Assembly: GCF_000193495.2 (NCBI RefSeq)
Contig: NZ_AP023410.1
Location: 1,550,001 to 1,614,000, forward strand
Source of the DNA: Acetobacter aceti NBRC 14818
GTDB lineage: Bacteria; Pseudomonadota; Alphaproteobacteria; Acetobacterales; Acetobacteraceae
Direction: 5' to 3'
DNA length: 64,000 nt
Made by a program: the position numbers and the translations under genes. Each line of letters begins with the position of its first letter. Positions within the stretch are counted from its first letter, which is position 1. Below, one piece after another: positions 9,305 through 17,697 of this stretch. The notes under the pieces were generated by a model. That model worked only from the letters and a program-made list of their open reading frames with translations. It was not told where the DNA came from and ran no database searches.

Positions 9305-10072
9305 GTGATTCACAGGCTTACCGCTGGGGAGAAGTCTGCGAGTGACGTGTTTTTGCTTTCTGAGTGCCAGATGGATCTGATCAGGCCGTATTTTCCTCTG
9401 GCTCACGGGGTTCCACGTGTGGATGACTGTTGTGTTCTGAGCAGGATTGTTTACGTCATCCGTCACGGCCTTCAGTGGAAAGACGCACCGAAAGCCTCTG
9501 GTCCGCAAAAGACTTTATGCAACCGCTTCATCTCTTCGTCGCGCTGACGGAACAGTCAGGACAGTCGAAGAGCCTGATGATTGATGCGACACACCTCAAA
9601 GCGCACAGAACGGTAGCGTCTTTGCTCAAAAAGAGGCTTTTCCCCGCCATATCGGACGAACCAAAGACGGACTGAACTCAAAGCTCATGCTGTATGTGAC
9701 GGTGAGGACCGGCCTGTCCGGCTTCATCTGACTACGGGTCAGGTCAGTGATTTCAAAGAGGCTGATGTTCTGCTGGAGAAGCTTCCCAATGAAACAGAAG
9801 AAGTTCTCGGAGACAAGGGATACGACAGTAACCGGATCAGGCAATTACTCGCAGGACGGAATATCACGGCCTGTATCCCGTCGAAGAAGAACTGGAAATC
9901 AAGGCCGCCTTACAACTGGCATCTGTATAAAAAGCGCCACCTCATCGAAAACATGTTCGCAAAGCTCAAGGACTGGCAACGGGGGCAACCCGATACGATC
10001 GGAGCGCTCATTACCTTCATGTCCACTATCCAAATCGCAGCAACCGTCTTCTGGCTAAAGAAAAGAGGTTGA
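9305..10072 (+). mobile_element. Degenerate IS5-family element (IS1031/IS12528-like), transposase broken by frameshifts
   Basis: Pieces of one IS5-type DDE transposase are read in successive frames: the N-terminus (LSECQMDLIRPYFP, VIRHGLQWKDAP) at 9305-9547; the first-Asp region (LMIDATHLKAHR) at about 9575-9640 in another frame; then the second-Asp region (LNSKLHAVCDG-like) and the C-terminal Glu region (DKGYDSNRIRQLL, HLIENMFAKLKDW, ATVFWLKKRG) ending at the TGA at 10070-10072. At least three frame changes and a short deletion are needed, so the enzyme is dead. The right side abuts a TonB-receptor remnant. Exact inverted repeats could not be fixed. Confidence 0.8.
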
Positions 10073-10100
10073 GCCTACGGAGTTCTGGGTGGCTATGTGA

Positions 10101-10268
10101 ATGCTCCTGACTTTCGCGGCACCCAAGCAGCACTGGTCCGTCACCGTTTGCGGCCAGAACCTTGTGGATCGCCGCTATTGGCTCTCGGGCGGAACACAGG
10201 CAACATTCTATGAGGTGATTCCGGGGCTTCCGCGCTTTGTCGGCGCTAAAATCAACGTCAGTTACTAA
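10101..10268 (+). pseudogene. C-terminal remnant of a TonB-dependent receptor
   Basis: A 55-codon frame carries the terminal beta-barrel strands typical of TonB-dependent receptors: WSVTVCGQNLVDRRYW, then the penultimate PGLPRFVGAKINVSY ending in an aromatic residue at the TAA (10266-10268). The reading frame is closed just upstream by TGA at 10098-10100, and the rest of the ~700-residue receptor is absent, replaced by the IS5-type relic. The simplest reading is IS-mediated deletion of an iron-siderophore or similar receptor gene. Confidence 0.6.
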
Positions 10269-10347
10269 AGGCCATGCGGATACGGCAACTTTTGACATGC
10301 GTCGTTTCCGCAATGACCCTACTCATCGAACATACGGAAAGGCGGCC

Positions 10348-11664
10348 ATGACGATATCCGAGACCGTTGCGTCGATGCCCGCACAGGGCAGGTCGAGGCG
10401 CATGCCGGGCATTTTCATTCAGGTGGTCGTCGCGACCTGTCTTGGCGTGCTGACAGGTCTTTTCCTGCCCCAGCTTGCCGGACAGTGCCGCTGGCTCGCC
10501 GATCTGTTTCTGCGCCTGATCCTCATGGCGGTCGGTCCGCTGCTGTTCTGCATTGTCGTCACCGGAATTACCGGCGCGGGCTCTCTCAGCGCCGTCGGCA
10601 GGCTTGGTTTGCGGGCCCTGATCTATTTCGAAGCCATGACGACCCTTGTGCTGCTTCTCTCGGTCGGGGCCGCTCTCCTGATCGAACCGGGGCGTGGTCT
10701 GCTTTTTGCTCCGACACCTGAAGACGCGCATCTGATCTCTTCCTATGCTGGCAATGCCCATCTTCTGCATGGACAGGGCGTGACCGGCTTTATCCTGAGC
10801 GTCATTCCGCGTTCTCCCGCCGCAGCCTTCGCGGAAGGCAATATTCTTCAGATCCTTTTCTTTGCGATCCTGATCGGCTGCTGTCTCTCGCATGTCGGAG
10901 AGGCCGGCGCGCCGGTGACACGGCTGATCGAAAGCCTGTCGGTCGTCTTTTCCCGCATGATGCGGCTCATTATCGCCACCGCACCGCTCGGTGTCTTCGG
11001 AGCCGTCTCCGCAACGATTGCCCGTTACGGTTTGGACGCAATCACGCATCTCGCCTCATTCGTTGTGCTGTACTTCATCGCCATCGCCGTCTTCATCGTG
11101 GTGATCCTTGGCGGCTGTCTGTTTCTCTGCGGGGTCAATCCTCTCCGCTTCGCACGCTATTTCCGGGAAGAACTGCTGATCGTAACGGCGACGACCAGTT
11201 CCGATTCAGTGCTGCCGGGGATCATGGCCAAGCTGGAAGCCATGGGCGTGTCCCGACAGGTCGTCGGGCTGGTCGTGTCCGCGGGCTACTCCCTCAACCT
11301 CGACGCCCTGTCCATCTATCTCGGTCTTGCGGTTGTTTTTCTTGCCAACGTAACGGGGACACATCTCACCGCAATGCAGATGCTGTCGATGCTTGCCACA
11401 GCGCTCATCACGTCCAAGGGCGCTCATGGCGTGCCGGGCATCGCCATCGTGGTGCTGGCCGCAACATTGGCCGCGGCCCCGTCCATCCCGGTTTCCAGTC
11501 TCGTCCTGCTGCTGGCGATCGACTGGTTTATCGGCATCGCCCGCGCCGTCGGCAATCTGGCGGGAAACTGCGTGGCGCCCGTCGTCATTGCAGCATGGAA
11601 TGGCTCCCTTGATCGTGAGCAGGTCCGTGTCGCTCTCGCTCCTTCATCGAAAGCAGGTCTCTGA
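10348..11664 (+). CDS. Dicarboxylate/amino acid:cation symporter (SDF/DAACS family)
   Basis: 438 residues, about eight transmembrane helices with two re-entrant loops, as in GltP/DctA. The first re-entrant loop carries TATTSSDSVLPG, a variant of the usual SSSxTLP signature, followed by the family motif MGVSRQVVGLVVSAGYSLNLDA. The inner membrane protein would import C4-dicarboxylates or acidic amino acids with Na+ or H+. The ATG at 10348 is used: the frame is open from 10237, but the extra residues are hydrophilic and overlap the receptor relic, and GGAAAGG precedes 10348. The stop touches the GTG of the next gene, so uptake and an Ldh2-type dehydrogenase are co-expressed. Confidence 0.85.
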   Translation: MTISETVASMPAQGRSRRMPGIFIQVVVATCLGVLTGLFLPQLAGQCRWLADLFLRLILMAVGPLLFCIVVTGITGAGSLSAVGRLGLRALIYFEAMTTLVLLLSVGAALLIEPGRGLLFAPTPEDAHLISSYAGNAHLLHGQGVTGFILSVIPRSPAAAFAEGNILQILFFAILIGCCLSHVGEAGAPVTRLIESLSVVFSRMMRLIIATAPLGVFGAVSATIARYGLDAITHLASFVVLYFIAIAVFIVVILGGCLFLCGVNPLRFARYFREELLIVTATTSSDSVLPGIMAKLEAMGVSRQVVGLVVSAGYSLNLDALSIYLGLAVVFLANVTGTHLTAMQMLSMLATALITSKGAHGVPGIAIVVLAATLAAAPSIPVSSLVLLLAIDWFIGIARAVGNLAGNCVAPVVIAAWNGSLDREQVRVALAPSSKAGL

Positions 11665-12708
11665 GTGACTAACGAAACACGCGTTCGGTATTATCCCGAA
11701 GAAATGCTCAAACACCGTGTGCAGACGCTGCTTGTTGAGACTGGCGCACGGGCTTCCGACGCTGCCGAGACGGCGCGGGCGCTGCTGCATGCCTCGAGGA
11801 TCGGCGTGGACAGTCATGGGGTCCGGCTGGCGGCCTATTATGCCTCACTGTTGCGGTCAGGCGGCCTCAACGCAGCGCCGTCTCCACTCTACACACGGAC
11901 GGCTTTCGCGACAGGACGGCTGGATGCCGACAGTGGCCTTGCTCATCCCGCCTGTTACCGCGCCATGTCCGAGGCCATGATACTGGCACGGGAAGCCGGT
12001 ATCGGCGCTGTCGGCGTTCACCGTTCCACACATTTCGGGGCGGCAGGCGCCTACGCGGTCGAAGCGGCGCGACAGGGCATGATCGGTCTGGTTGTGAGCA
12101 ACTCGGATTCGGCTGTCTCCCTGTTCTCGGGCGTCGCCCCGTTTCATGGCACCAACCCGATTGCCGCAGCCGCTCCGGTGCGTGATTCCGAACCCTGGCT
12201 GCTCGACATGGCGACCTCGTCCATTCCGTTCAACCGCGTGAAACTTTACGAGGCTCTCGGCATTGATCTGCCCGCAGACGTTGCGCTGGATGAGCATGGC
12301 CAGCCGACGCGGAACCCACGGCACGCCTCTTTCCTCCAGCCGCTCGGCGGAGAAACGTTCGGCTTCAAGGGGGCGGCTCTGGCCAGTCTCGTCACCATTC
12401 TTGCAGCCGTAATGACGGGAGCCGACACGGACCCTGTGATGGTCGGCACAGACGCCGCGCAAACGGCAGAAGCACGCCAGAATGTCGGTCACTTTGTCAT
12501 CGCCATCGACCCGGAACGCTTTATCGGACGAGCCAGCTATGATGCGGCGATGACGCGATACCTGAACCTGCTGCGTGCGGGGCCATCCATCGATTCCGGG
12601 CATCCTGTTCTGGCGCCGGGCGATCGGGAGTGGCAGGAGTCCCGACGTCGTCAGGAGACCGGCATTCCGGTCGATCCGGAAACCCGGACAAGTCTTGGTT
12701 TGCCCTGA
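11665..12708 (+). CDS. Ldh2-family NAD(P)-dependent oxidoreductase (malate/lactate/ureidoglycolate dehydrogenase type)
   Basis: 347 residues with the family layout: an N-terminal helical segment with SRIGVDSHGVRL, the catalytic-region STHFGAAGAYAVEAA with its conserved His, SNSDSAVSLFSG, and FHGTNPIAAAAPV. These enzymes oxidise 2-hydroxy acids such as malate, lactate, sulfolactate or ureidoglycolate with NAD(P). It starts with GTG directly after the symporter stop; the pair suggests uptake and oxidation of one hydroxy- or dicarboxylic acid. A rho-independent terminator follows at 12719. The substrate cannot be told from sequence alone. Confidence 0.85.
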   Translation: MTNETRVRYYPEEMLKHRVQTLLVETGARASDAAETARALLHASRIGVDSHGVRLAAYYASLLRSGGLNAAPSPLYTRTAFATGRLDADSGLAHPACYRAMSEAMILAREAGIGAVGVHRSTHFGAAGAYAVEAARQGMIGLVVSNSDSAVSLFSGVAPFHGTNPIAAAAPVRDSEPWLLDMATSSIPFNRVKLYEALGIDLPADVALDEHGQPTRNPRHASFLQPLGGETFGFKGAALASLVTILAAVMTGADTDPVMVGTDAAQTAEARQNVGHFVIAIDPERFIGRASYDAAMTRYLNLLRAGPSIDSGHPVLAPGDREWQESRRRQETGIPVDPETRTSLGLP

Positions 12709-12718
12709 ATTTTCTGAC

Positions 12719-12744
12719 AGCCGGATTTCTTCTCCGGCTTTTTT
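12719..12744 (+). terminator. Rho-independent terminator after the symporter/dehydrogenase pair
   Basis: AGCCGG (12719-12724) pairs with CCGGCT (12734-12739) around a 9-nt loop and is followed by a run of six T. It closes the operon that begins at 10348. Confidence 0.85.
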
Positions 12745-12797
12745 GTCAGGATCGCCATAATTTACCAGAAAATTACCTGCTGTTTGTAACTTCTCCT

Positions 12798-13643
12798 GTG
12801 ATCCGCCTTACCGGGAGAGCTTTTTTGCCTGTTATACCTGTTTCTGGTCCCCCGGAGACCACCCACCGCACCACGTCGCATCTGACAGGCACGCACACGA
12901 GACAAAAGACCGAGGCCAGCTTCAGTATCTTACCCCGTTTCTCTCTCTCGACATTAGCGGTTGCAGGCGGCGATCTCTGTCCTCCTCCGACCTTTTCGAC
13001 TGGACGCACGACACTCCGACGCCGCCACAAGGAGCCCGTCTGGCTGCCGCTCATATCGGAAGGATGCAGGATAGCGGCTAAATTTCCGCCAGATTGCCGT
13101 CTGGCCCTGCCTGTCGAGGCTGCCGACACGTTCCCGGATGATCTGCTGACCCATCTGGCCAGCCTCCTTTCCGACAATCAGCTAGAAACCTCGAGGCTGG
13201 ATTTTGAATTTACGGAAACGAGCCTCGCCATTGATAACGAGATTCTGATTTATTCACTCGCCGCGCTGCGGGATGCCGGGGCCGGACTTGTGCTTTCTGG
13301 TTTTGGAACGGGTCTGACCAGCCTGTCCCTTCTGCGGGACAGAAGCTTTTCCGGGCTGCTGACGGCCGTAAAGCTGGACCGGCATCTGTTCTGTCATGAT
13401 GACCCGGCGCACCTTCAGGCAGGCCAGAGCATTGCCCGCGCTGTGGTGCAGTTGGGTAGCGATTTTGGCCTGAACACACGCGCCGAAGGCGTGGACACGC
13501 CTGAGACACTTCATTTCCTGCAGAGCATCGGCTGTCAGGAAGGGCGGGGAAACTGTCTTGGAAAACCGCAGTCTCTGACGGACTTTCTGAAAGACCTCAA
13601 GCCAGCCCGGTCAGGTGTGAAGAAAAGAAAACGCACATCGTGA
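12798..13643 (+). CDS. Degenerate, N-terminally short EAL-domain protein
   Basis: The C-terminal ~190 residues match the second half of the EAL c-di-GMP phosphodiesterase fold: LDFEFTETSLAI (for LELEITES), SGFGTGLTSLSLL (for DDFGTGYSSL, both metal-binding Asp lost), VKLDR, and TRAEGVDTPETLHFL (for AEGVET). The EAL signature itself and the first barrel strands are missing, and residues 1-80 look random. Catalysis is not expected; the protein could bind c-di-GMP or be a decaying gene. The start is uncertain: the frame is open from 12630, but that would span the terminator at 12719-12744, so the GTG at 12798 is a guess. Confidence 0.5.
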   Translation: MIRLTGRAFLPVIPVSGPPETTHRTTSHLTGTHTRQKTEASFSILPRFSLSTLAVAGGDLCPPPTFSTGRTTLRRRHKEPVWLPLISEGCRIAAKFPPDCRLALPVEAADTFPDDLLTHLASLLSDNQLETSRLDFEFTETSLAIDNEILIYSLAALRDAGAGLVLSGFGTGLTSLSLLRDRSFSGLLTAVKLDRHLFCHDDPAHLQAGQSIARAVVQLGSDFGLNTRAEGVDTPETLHFLQSIGCQEGRGNCLGKPQSLTDFLKDLKPARSGVKKRKRTS

Positions 13644-13689
13644 CAGTCAGGCGTGGACAGGAGGAGTCGCAGCTTTTAAGTCCCCGCTC

Positions 13690-14988
13690 ATGAAAAACGG
13701 CTCCTCCTCTCCTTCTGTCCGGCTGGGCATCGATTTCGGCACAACGAACAGCGTCATCGTTCTACGAGACGAGGACGGCGACACGCGTACCGTGCGCTTT
13801 CCAACGCCGGGAGGAAACACGGCGGATACATGCCGCACGCTTCTGGCGCTGTGGCAGGAACTGACGGGCGGACGACGTCTGACCGAACGCGCCGTGGGAG
13901 AAGAGGCCGTTGAGGCGTATCTCGACGATCCGACCGAAACGCGGCTCATCATGTCGATGAAGTCCTATCTGGCGCAGGCCAGCTTCCGGGAGACCCAGCT
14001 TTTCGGTCAGCGGGTTCCGCTGGAAACGCTGGTCGCCTCCTTCCTGCAGGAACTGATGAAGCTGGCGAAACTGGCACCGCAGGATTGCGCCGTGACAGTC
14101 GGACGGCCGGTGCGTTTTGTCGGTGACAATGCCGATGACGATCTCGGCGAAGCCCGACTGCGCGCCAGTCTTGCCGAAGCCGGTTTCCCCGAGATTTCCA
14201 TCATGCTCGAACCGGAAGCCGCCGGATGGAAGTTCGCCCATCGCCTCAATCATCCGGCGACAGTGCTGGTGGGAGACTTCGGCGGCGGCACGAGCGACTT
14301 CTCGGTTCTGCGGTTCGAGCCGGGAACGGCCCAGCCCACACAGGCGCTGGGTTATGCAGGCGTGGGGCTGGCCGGGGATCAGTTCGACACACGGATCATC
14401 GACCATGTGGTCGCACCGTTTCTGGGTCGCGACTGCACCTTCCGCATCATGGGCGGTGAGCCGCTTCCCGTGCCGATCGAGTGGTACACTTCCCTTGCCC
14501 GCTGGCATCGTCTCTCACTGATGCGGACTCCGCGCATTCTGAACGAGATTGCCGAAGTCGCTCGTACGGCCTCCCAGCCTGAACGACTGATGAACTTGGT
14601 CGAACTGATCCGCGAGCAGAACGGGCAGCTTCTTTATAATGCCGTCTCCGCCGCGAAGCGGACCCTGTCTTCCGAAGACAGCGCCGTGCTGCGCTTCTCG
14701 CAAAAGGGTCTCACAATCGAGGAGACAATCCAGCGCGCTGATTTCGAACGCTGGATCGCGCCCGATCTGGCACAGTTCGGAGACGCCATTGACCTTGCCA
14801 TTGAGCGCTCGAACCTGACGCCGGATCAGATCGACCGTGTGTTCCTCACCGGCGGCACCTCGTTTGTGCCAGCCGTGCGGGAGCTGTTCATCCAGCGGTT
14901 TGGCGCGGACAAGGTTGAACTGGGTGGCGAATTCGTCTCCGTGGCGGAGGGGCTGGCGCTGGCCAACCCTCTCGCTCTGGCGGCCTGA
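13690..14988 (+). CDS. Hsp70-family ATPase without substrate-binding domain (YegD-like)
   Basis: 432 residues, about the length of an Hsp70 nucleotide-binding domain alone. The phosphate-1 motif LGIDFGTTNSVI (about 11-22), phosphate-2 motif VLVGDFGGGTSDFS and adenosine motif VFLTGGTSFVPAVRELF are intact, so ATP binding is likely. The peptide-binding beta-sandwich and lid of DnaK are absent, as in E. coli YegD. The cytoplasmic role is unknown; chaperone-like or signalling ATPase activity is possible. It stands alone, 46 bp after the EAL remnant. Confidence 0.85.
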   Translation: MKNGSSSPSVRLGIDFGTTNSVIVLRDEDGDTRTVRFPTPGGNTADTCRTLLALWQELTGGRRLTERAVGEEAVEAYLDDPTETRLIMSMKSYLAQASFRETQLFGQRVPLETLVASFLQELMKLAKLAPQDCAVTVGRPVRFVGDNADDDLGEARLRASLAEAGFPEISIMLEPEAAGWKFAHRLNHPATVLVGDFGGGTSDFSVLRFEPGTAQPTQALGYAGVGLAGDQFDTRIIDHVVAPFLGRDCTFRIMGGEPLPVPIEWYTSLARWHRLSLMRTPRILNEIAEVARTASQPERLMNLVELIREQNGQLLYNAVSAAKRTLSSEDSAVLRFSQKGLTIEETIQRADFERWIAPDLAQFGDAIDLAIERSNLTPDQIDRVFLTGGTSFVPAVRELFIQRFGADKVELGGEFVSVAEGLALANPLALAA

Positions 14989-15039
14989 CAGAAATATCTT
15001 GCGCGTCTGGATCGCACCCCGAGGTGTTGTCAGAGGGAT

Positions 15040-16206
15040 ATGAACGGGGTGAAACTCTCGCTTATGAAACGGCTGCTTCTCGTCACCTGTCTGTCCCTGC
15101 CACTTGCGCTGGCGACATTCTCCCCGTCCGCGCTGGCGGTTCCCATGCCGGAAAAGCCGGAAGCGACGGCGGCTGATCTGACACCCGCCGTGACGTCGTC
15201 CTCCCAGATCTGGGAGTCCGTGATTGCTCTCCCCGATGGCAGGCTGGTGCTGGAAGCGCCGCGCTGGCTGGGTAATCCGAACCCGCAACTCAGCATCGCA
15301 ACAGTCGGTGGCATGCCCGCGCCCTACCCTGATGCGGACTGGAATGCGACGGAAGGGGATCCGGCCAAACGGTTCGTGGCGCTGACCAGCATGACGCGGG
15401 CAGCTGATGGCACACTCTGGCTTGTCGATAGCGGCGTTCCGGATCGGGAGGCCAAGCCGGAAGCGCCTGCCAAGCTGATTCAGATCGATCCCGCCACAGG
15501 TCAGGTCAAACGCTCTTTCCCCGTTTCAGCCGATGCGCTGCGAGACGGCAGCATCTTGGCAGGCATCGCCGTGCATGAGCAGACGGCCTATGTCGCGGAT
15601 TCGGGTGTGCCGGGGATTCTGGTCATCGACCTTGAGAGTGGTGTCGCCCGACGTTTTCTCGATCACGTCGAAGGGCTGACCGCCAAGCGTCCGATCGTCA
15701 CCCCCTCGGGCGAGGTCAAGGCACGGGATGGGCGACCACTGGCCATTGACGCCACCCTTGTCGCCATCAGCCCGGATGGTCAGTGGCTGTATGTGCAGTC
15801 CTATTGTGGCCCGCTTTATCGCATCGCCACGCGCCTGTTCGACGATCCGGATTCGACGAACACCGCCTTACAGGAAAGCGCCACGCTCTGGTATAAAACC
15901 CGTGCGCTGGGCGGACTTACGGTCGGTCCGGATGGCACGCTGTACTGGTCGGACGTCACCACGGGCAGCATCGACAGCTACACGCCGGGACGGATTCCGC
16001 ATCACCTGATCACCGATCCCCGTCTGAAATGGCCGGGCGGTTTGTCCCTGTCCACGACCCCGTCTGGCAACACGCTTTTCGTGCCAGCCGCGCAACTCGA
16101 TCAGGCCGCACGCTTTCAGAATGGACAGACGACGGTGCAGTGGCCTGTGACCGTTTACAGCTTCCATGTTCCCGAAGACGCGACTTCTGACGTTCTTCGC
16201 AAATAG
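15040..16206 (+). CDS. Exported beta-propeller protein (major royal jelly / SMP-30-like family)
   Basis: 388 residues with a clear Sec signal peptide (MKRLLLVTCLSLPLALA...SALA, cleavage near residue 33). The mature part has repeated blades with motifs of the MRJP/yellow and gluconolactonase-like groups (DGTLWLVDSG, TAYVADSGVPGILVIDLESG, LAIDATLVAISPDG, GGLTVGPDGTLYWSD). Such periplasmic proteins may bind or hydrolyse sugar lactones; acetic acid bacteria make these by periplasmic oxidation, which fits but is inference. An in-frame ATG at 15064 would give a shorter, also plausible signal peptide. Confidence 0.75.
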   Translation: MNGVKLSLMKRLLLVTCLSLPLALATFSPSALAVPMPEKPEATAADLTPAVTSSSQIWESVIALPDGRLVLEAPRWLGNPNPQLSIATVGGMPAPYPDADWNATEGDPAKRFVALTSMTRAADGTLWLVDSGVPDREAKPEAPAKLIQIDPATGQVKRSFPVSADALRDGSILAGIAVHEQTAYVADSGVPGILVIDLESGVARRFLDHVEGLTAKRPIVTPSGEVKARDGRPLAIDATLVAISPDGQWLYVQSYCGPLYRIATRLFDDPDSTNTALQESATLWYKTRALGGLTVGPDGTLYWSDVTTGSIDSYTPGRIPHHLITDPRLKWPGGLSLSTTPSGNTLFVPAAQLDQAARFQNGQTTVQWPVTVYSFHVPEDATSDVLRK

Positions 16207-16246
16207 TCCCCTCCCCGCTTCGCTCCAGACCGGTTATAGAAAGCGC

Positions 16247-17647
16247 ATGAAATACGTCTCCACCCGTGGCAAGGCCCCGGTCCACTCCTTCTCCGATATC
16301 CTGCTAGCCGGGCTCGCCGAGGATGGCGGGCTTTACATGCCGGAATCATGGCCCCAGTTTTCCGCCGATGAGTGGCGCGCCATGCGGGCGCTCCCGTATC
16401 CTGAGCTGGCCGCGAAAATCATTGCGCCCTTCACCGCCGGGTCGATTGATCACGACACACTGCTGGGTTTCTGCAAGGACGCCTATTCGCAGTTCGATCA
16501 CGCCGCCATCGTGCCGCTGACCCAGATCGAGGACGGCCTGTATGTGCAGGAACTGTTCCACGGTCCGACGCTGGCCTTCAAGGACATGGCGCTTCAGCTT
16601 CTCGGACGCCTGTTCGACCATGTTCTGACCGAGCGCGACGAGCGCGTCACCATTGTCGGCGCGACCTCCGGCGACACCGGCTCCGCTGCGATCGAGGCCT
16701 GCCGTGGCCGTGACCGTCTGACGGTTGTGATCCTGCATCCGGAAGGCCGCACCTCCGACGTGCAGCGCCGCCAGATGACGACGGTGCTGGACAGCAACAT
16801 CACCAACCTCGCCCTCAAGGGCACGTTCGATGACTGTCAGGACATGGTGAAGGCGATGTTCGCCGATGCGCCGTTCCGTCAGGACATGAAGCTGTCTGCG
16901 GTCAACTCGATCAACTGGGCGCGTATCGCGGCGCAGATCCCCTACTATGTCTATTCCGCTCTCGCGCTTGGCGCACCGGATCGGGAGGTCTCGTTTGCCG
17001 TTCCCACAGGCAACTTCGGCAACGTGCTGGCGGCGTGGGTAGCGAAGCAGATGGGGCTCCCCATAAAGCATCTCTGCGTTGGCTCGAACCGCAACGATAT
17101 CCTGACCCGCTTCCTCAACAGCAATGACATGTCGGCGCGTCAGGTTGTGCCCAGCCTGTCGCCGTCGATGGACATTCAGGTGTCGTCGAACTTCGAGCGC
17201 CTTCTGTTCGAGTTCCTTGGCCGTGACGCCGAAGCCTGCGCCAGACTGATGACCGGTTTCCGCTCGACCGGAAAGATGGATGTGCCGGAGAAGGTGTGGG
17301 AGTCGATTCACACGCTTTTCTCGGGTCTCGCCCTTGATGATGAAGAGACGGAAGCCCAGATTCGTTCCGTGCATCAGAACAGCCAGTATCTTGCTGACCC
17401 CCACACCGTCATCGGCATCACTGCCGGACGCAAGTTCCGTGAACCTGGTGTCCCGATGGTGGCCATGGCGACCGCACATCCGGCGAAGTTCCCGGATGCG
17501 ATGCGGGCCGCCACAGGCATTACACCGGCGCTGCCTCCCGCACTTGCCGATCTGTTCGACCGCGAGGAGCGTTTCCGCGTGGTGGACAACGCCCTTGGAA
17601 CCGTTGAAGACGCCGTAAGGTCAGCCGTGCTGTCCAACAGCCACTGA
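16247..17647 (+). CDS. thrC: Threonine synthase
   Basis: A PLP enzyme converting O-phosphohomoserine to threonine. 466 residues from the ATG at 16247, where similarity begins (MKYVSTRGKAP); the open frame to 16166 overlaps the previous gene and is not used. The PLP lysine lies in GPTLAFKDMALQ (K112), and ATSGDTGSAA and AVPTGNFGN are the phosphate-binding loops. The length fits the class with the longer N-terminus. The gene is followed by a strong hairpin and then by an M16 peptidase and pmbA on the same strand. Confidence 0.96.
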   Translation: MKYVSTRGKAPVHSFSDILLAGLAEDGGLYMPESWPQFSADEWRAMRALPYPELAAKIIAPFTAGSIDHDTLLGFCKDAYSQFDHAAIVPLTQIEDGLYVQELFHGPTLAFKDMALQLLGRLFDHVLTERDERVTIVGATSGDTGSAAIEACRGRDRLTVVILHPEGRTSDVQRRQMTTVLDSNITNLALKGTFDDCQDMVKAMFADAPFRQDMKLSAVNSINWARIAAQIPYYVYSALALGAPDREVSFAVPTGNFGNVLAAWVAKQMGLPIKHLCVGSNRNDILTRFLNSNDMSARQVVPSLSPSMDIQVSSNFERLLFEFLGRDAEACARLMTGFRSTGKMDVPEKVWESIHTLFSGLALDDEETEAQIRSVHQNSQYLADPHTVIGITAGRKFREPGVPMVAMATAHPAKFPDAMRAATGITPALPPALADLFDREERFRVVDNALGTVEDAVRSAVLSNSH

Positions 17648-17658
17648 TTTCCATCTCA

Positions 17659-17682
17659 GGAGTGGCGACTTCCCGCCACTCC
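17659..17682 (+). terminator. Perfect 9-bp hairpin between thrC and the M16 peptidase gene
   Basis: GGAGTGGCG (17659-17667) pairs exactly with CGCCACTCC (17674-17682) around ACTTCC, then CCTTTC. The T-run is short, so it may be a weak terminator or an mRNA-stability element. It lies 16 bp ahead of the next start codon. Confidence 0.55.
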
Positions 17683-17697
17683 CCTTTCAGGACGCTC

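Noticed and set aside
9747-10058. A 103-codon frame inside the IS5-type relic
   Set aside because: Out of frame with the transposase pieces; Arg/Ser-rich shadow.
16346-17479. A 377-codon minus-strand open frame
   Set aside because: Antisense shadow of thrC.
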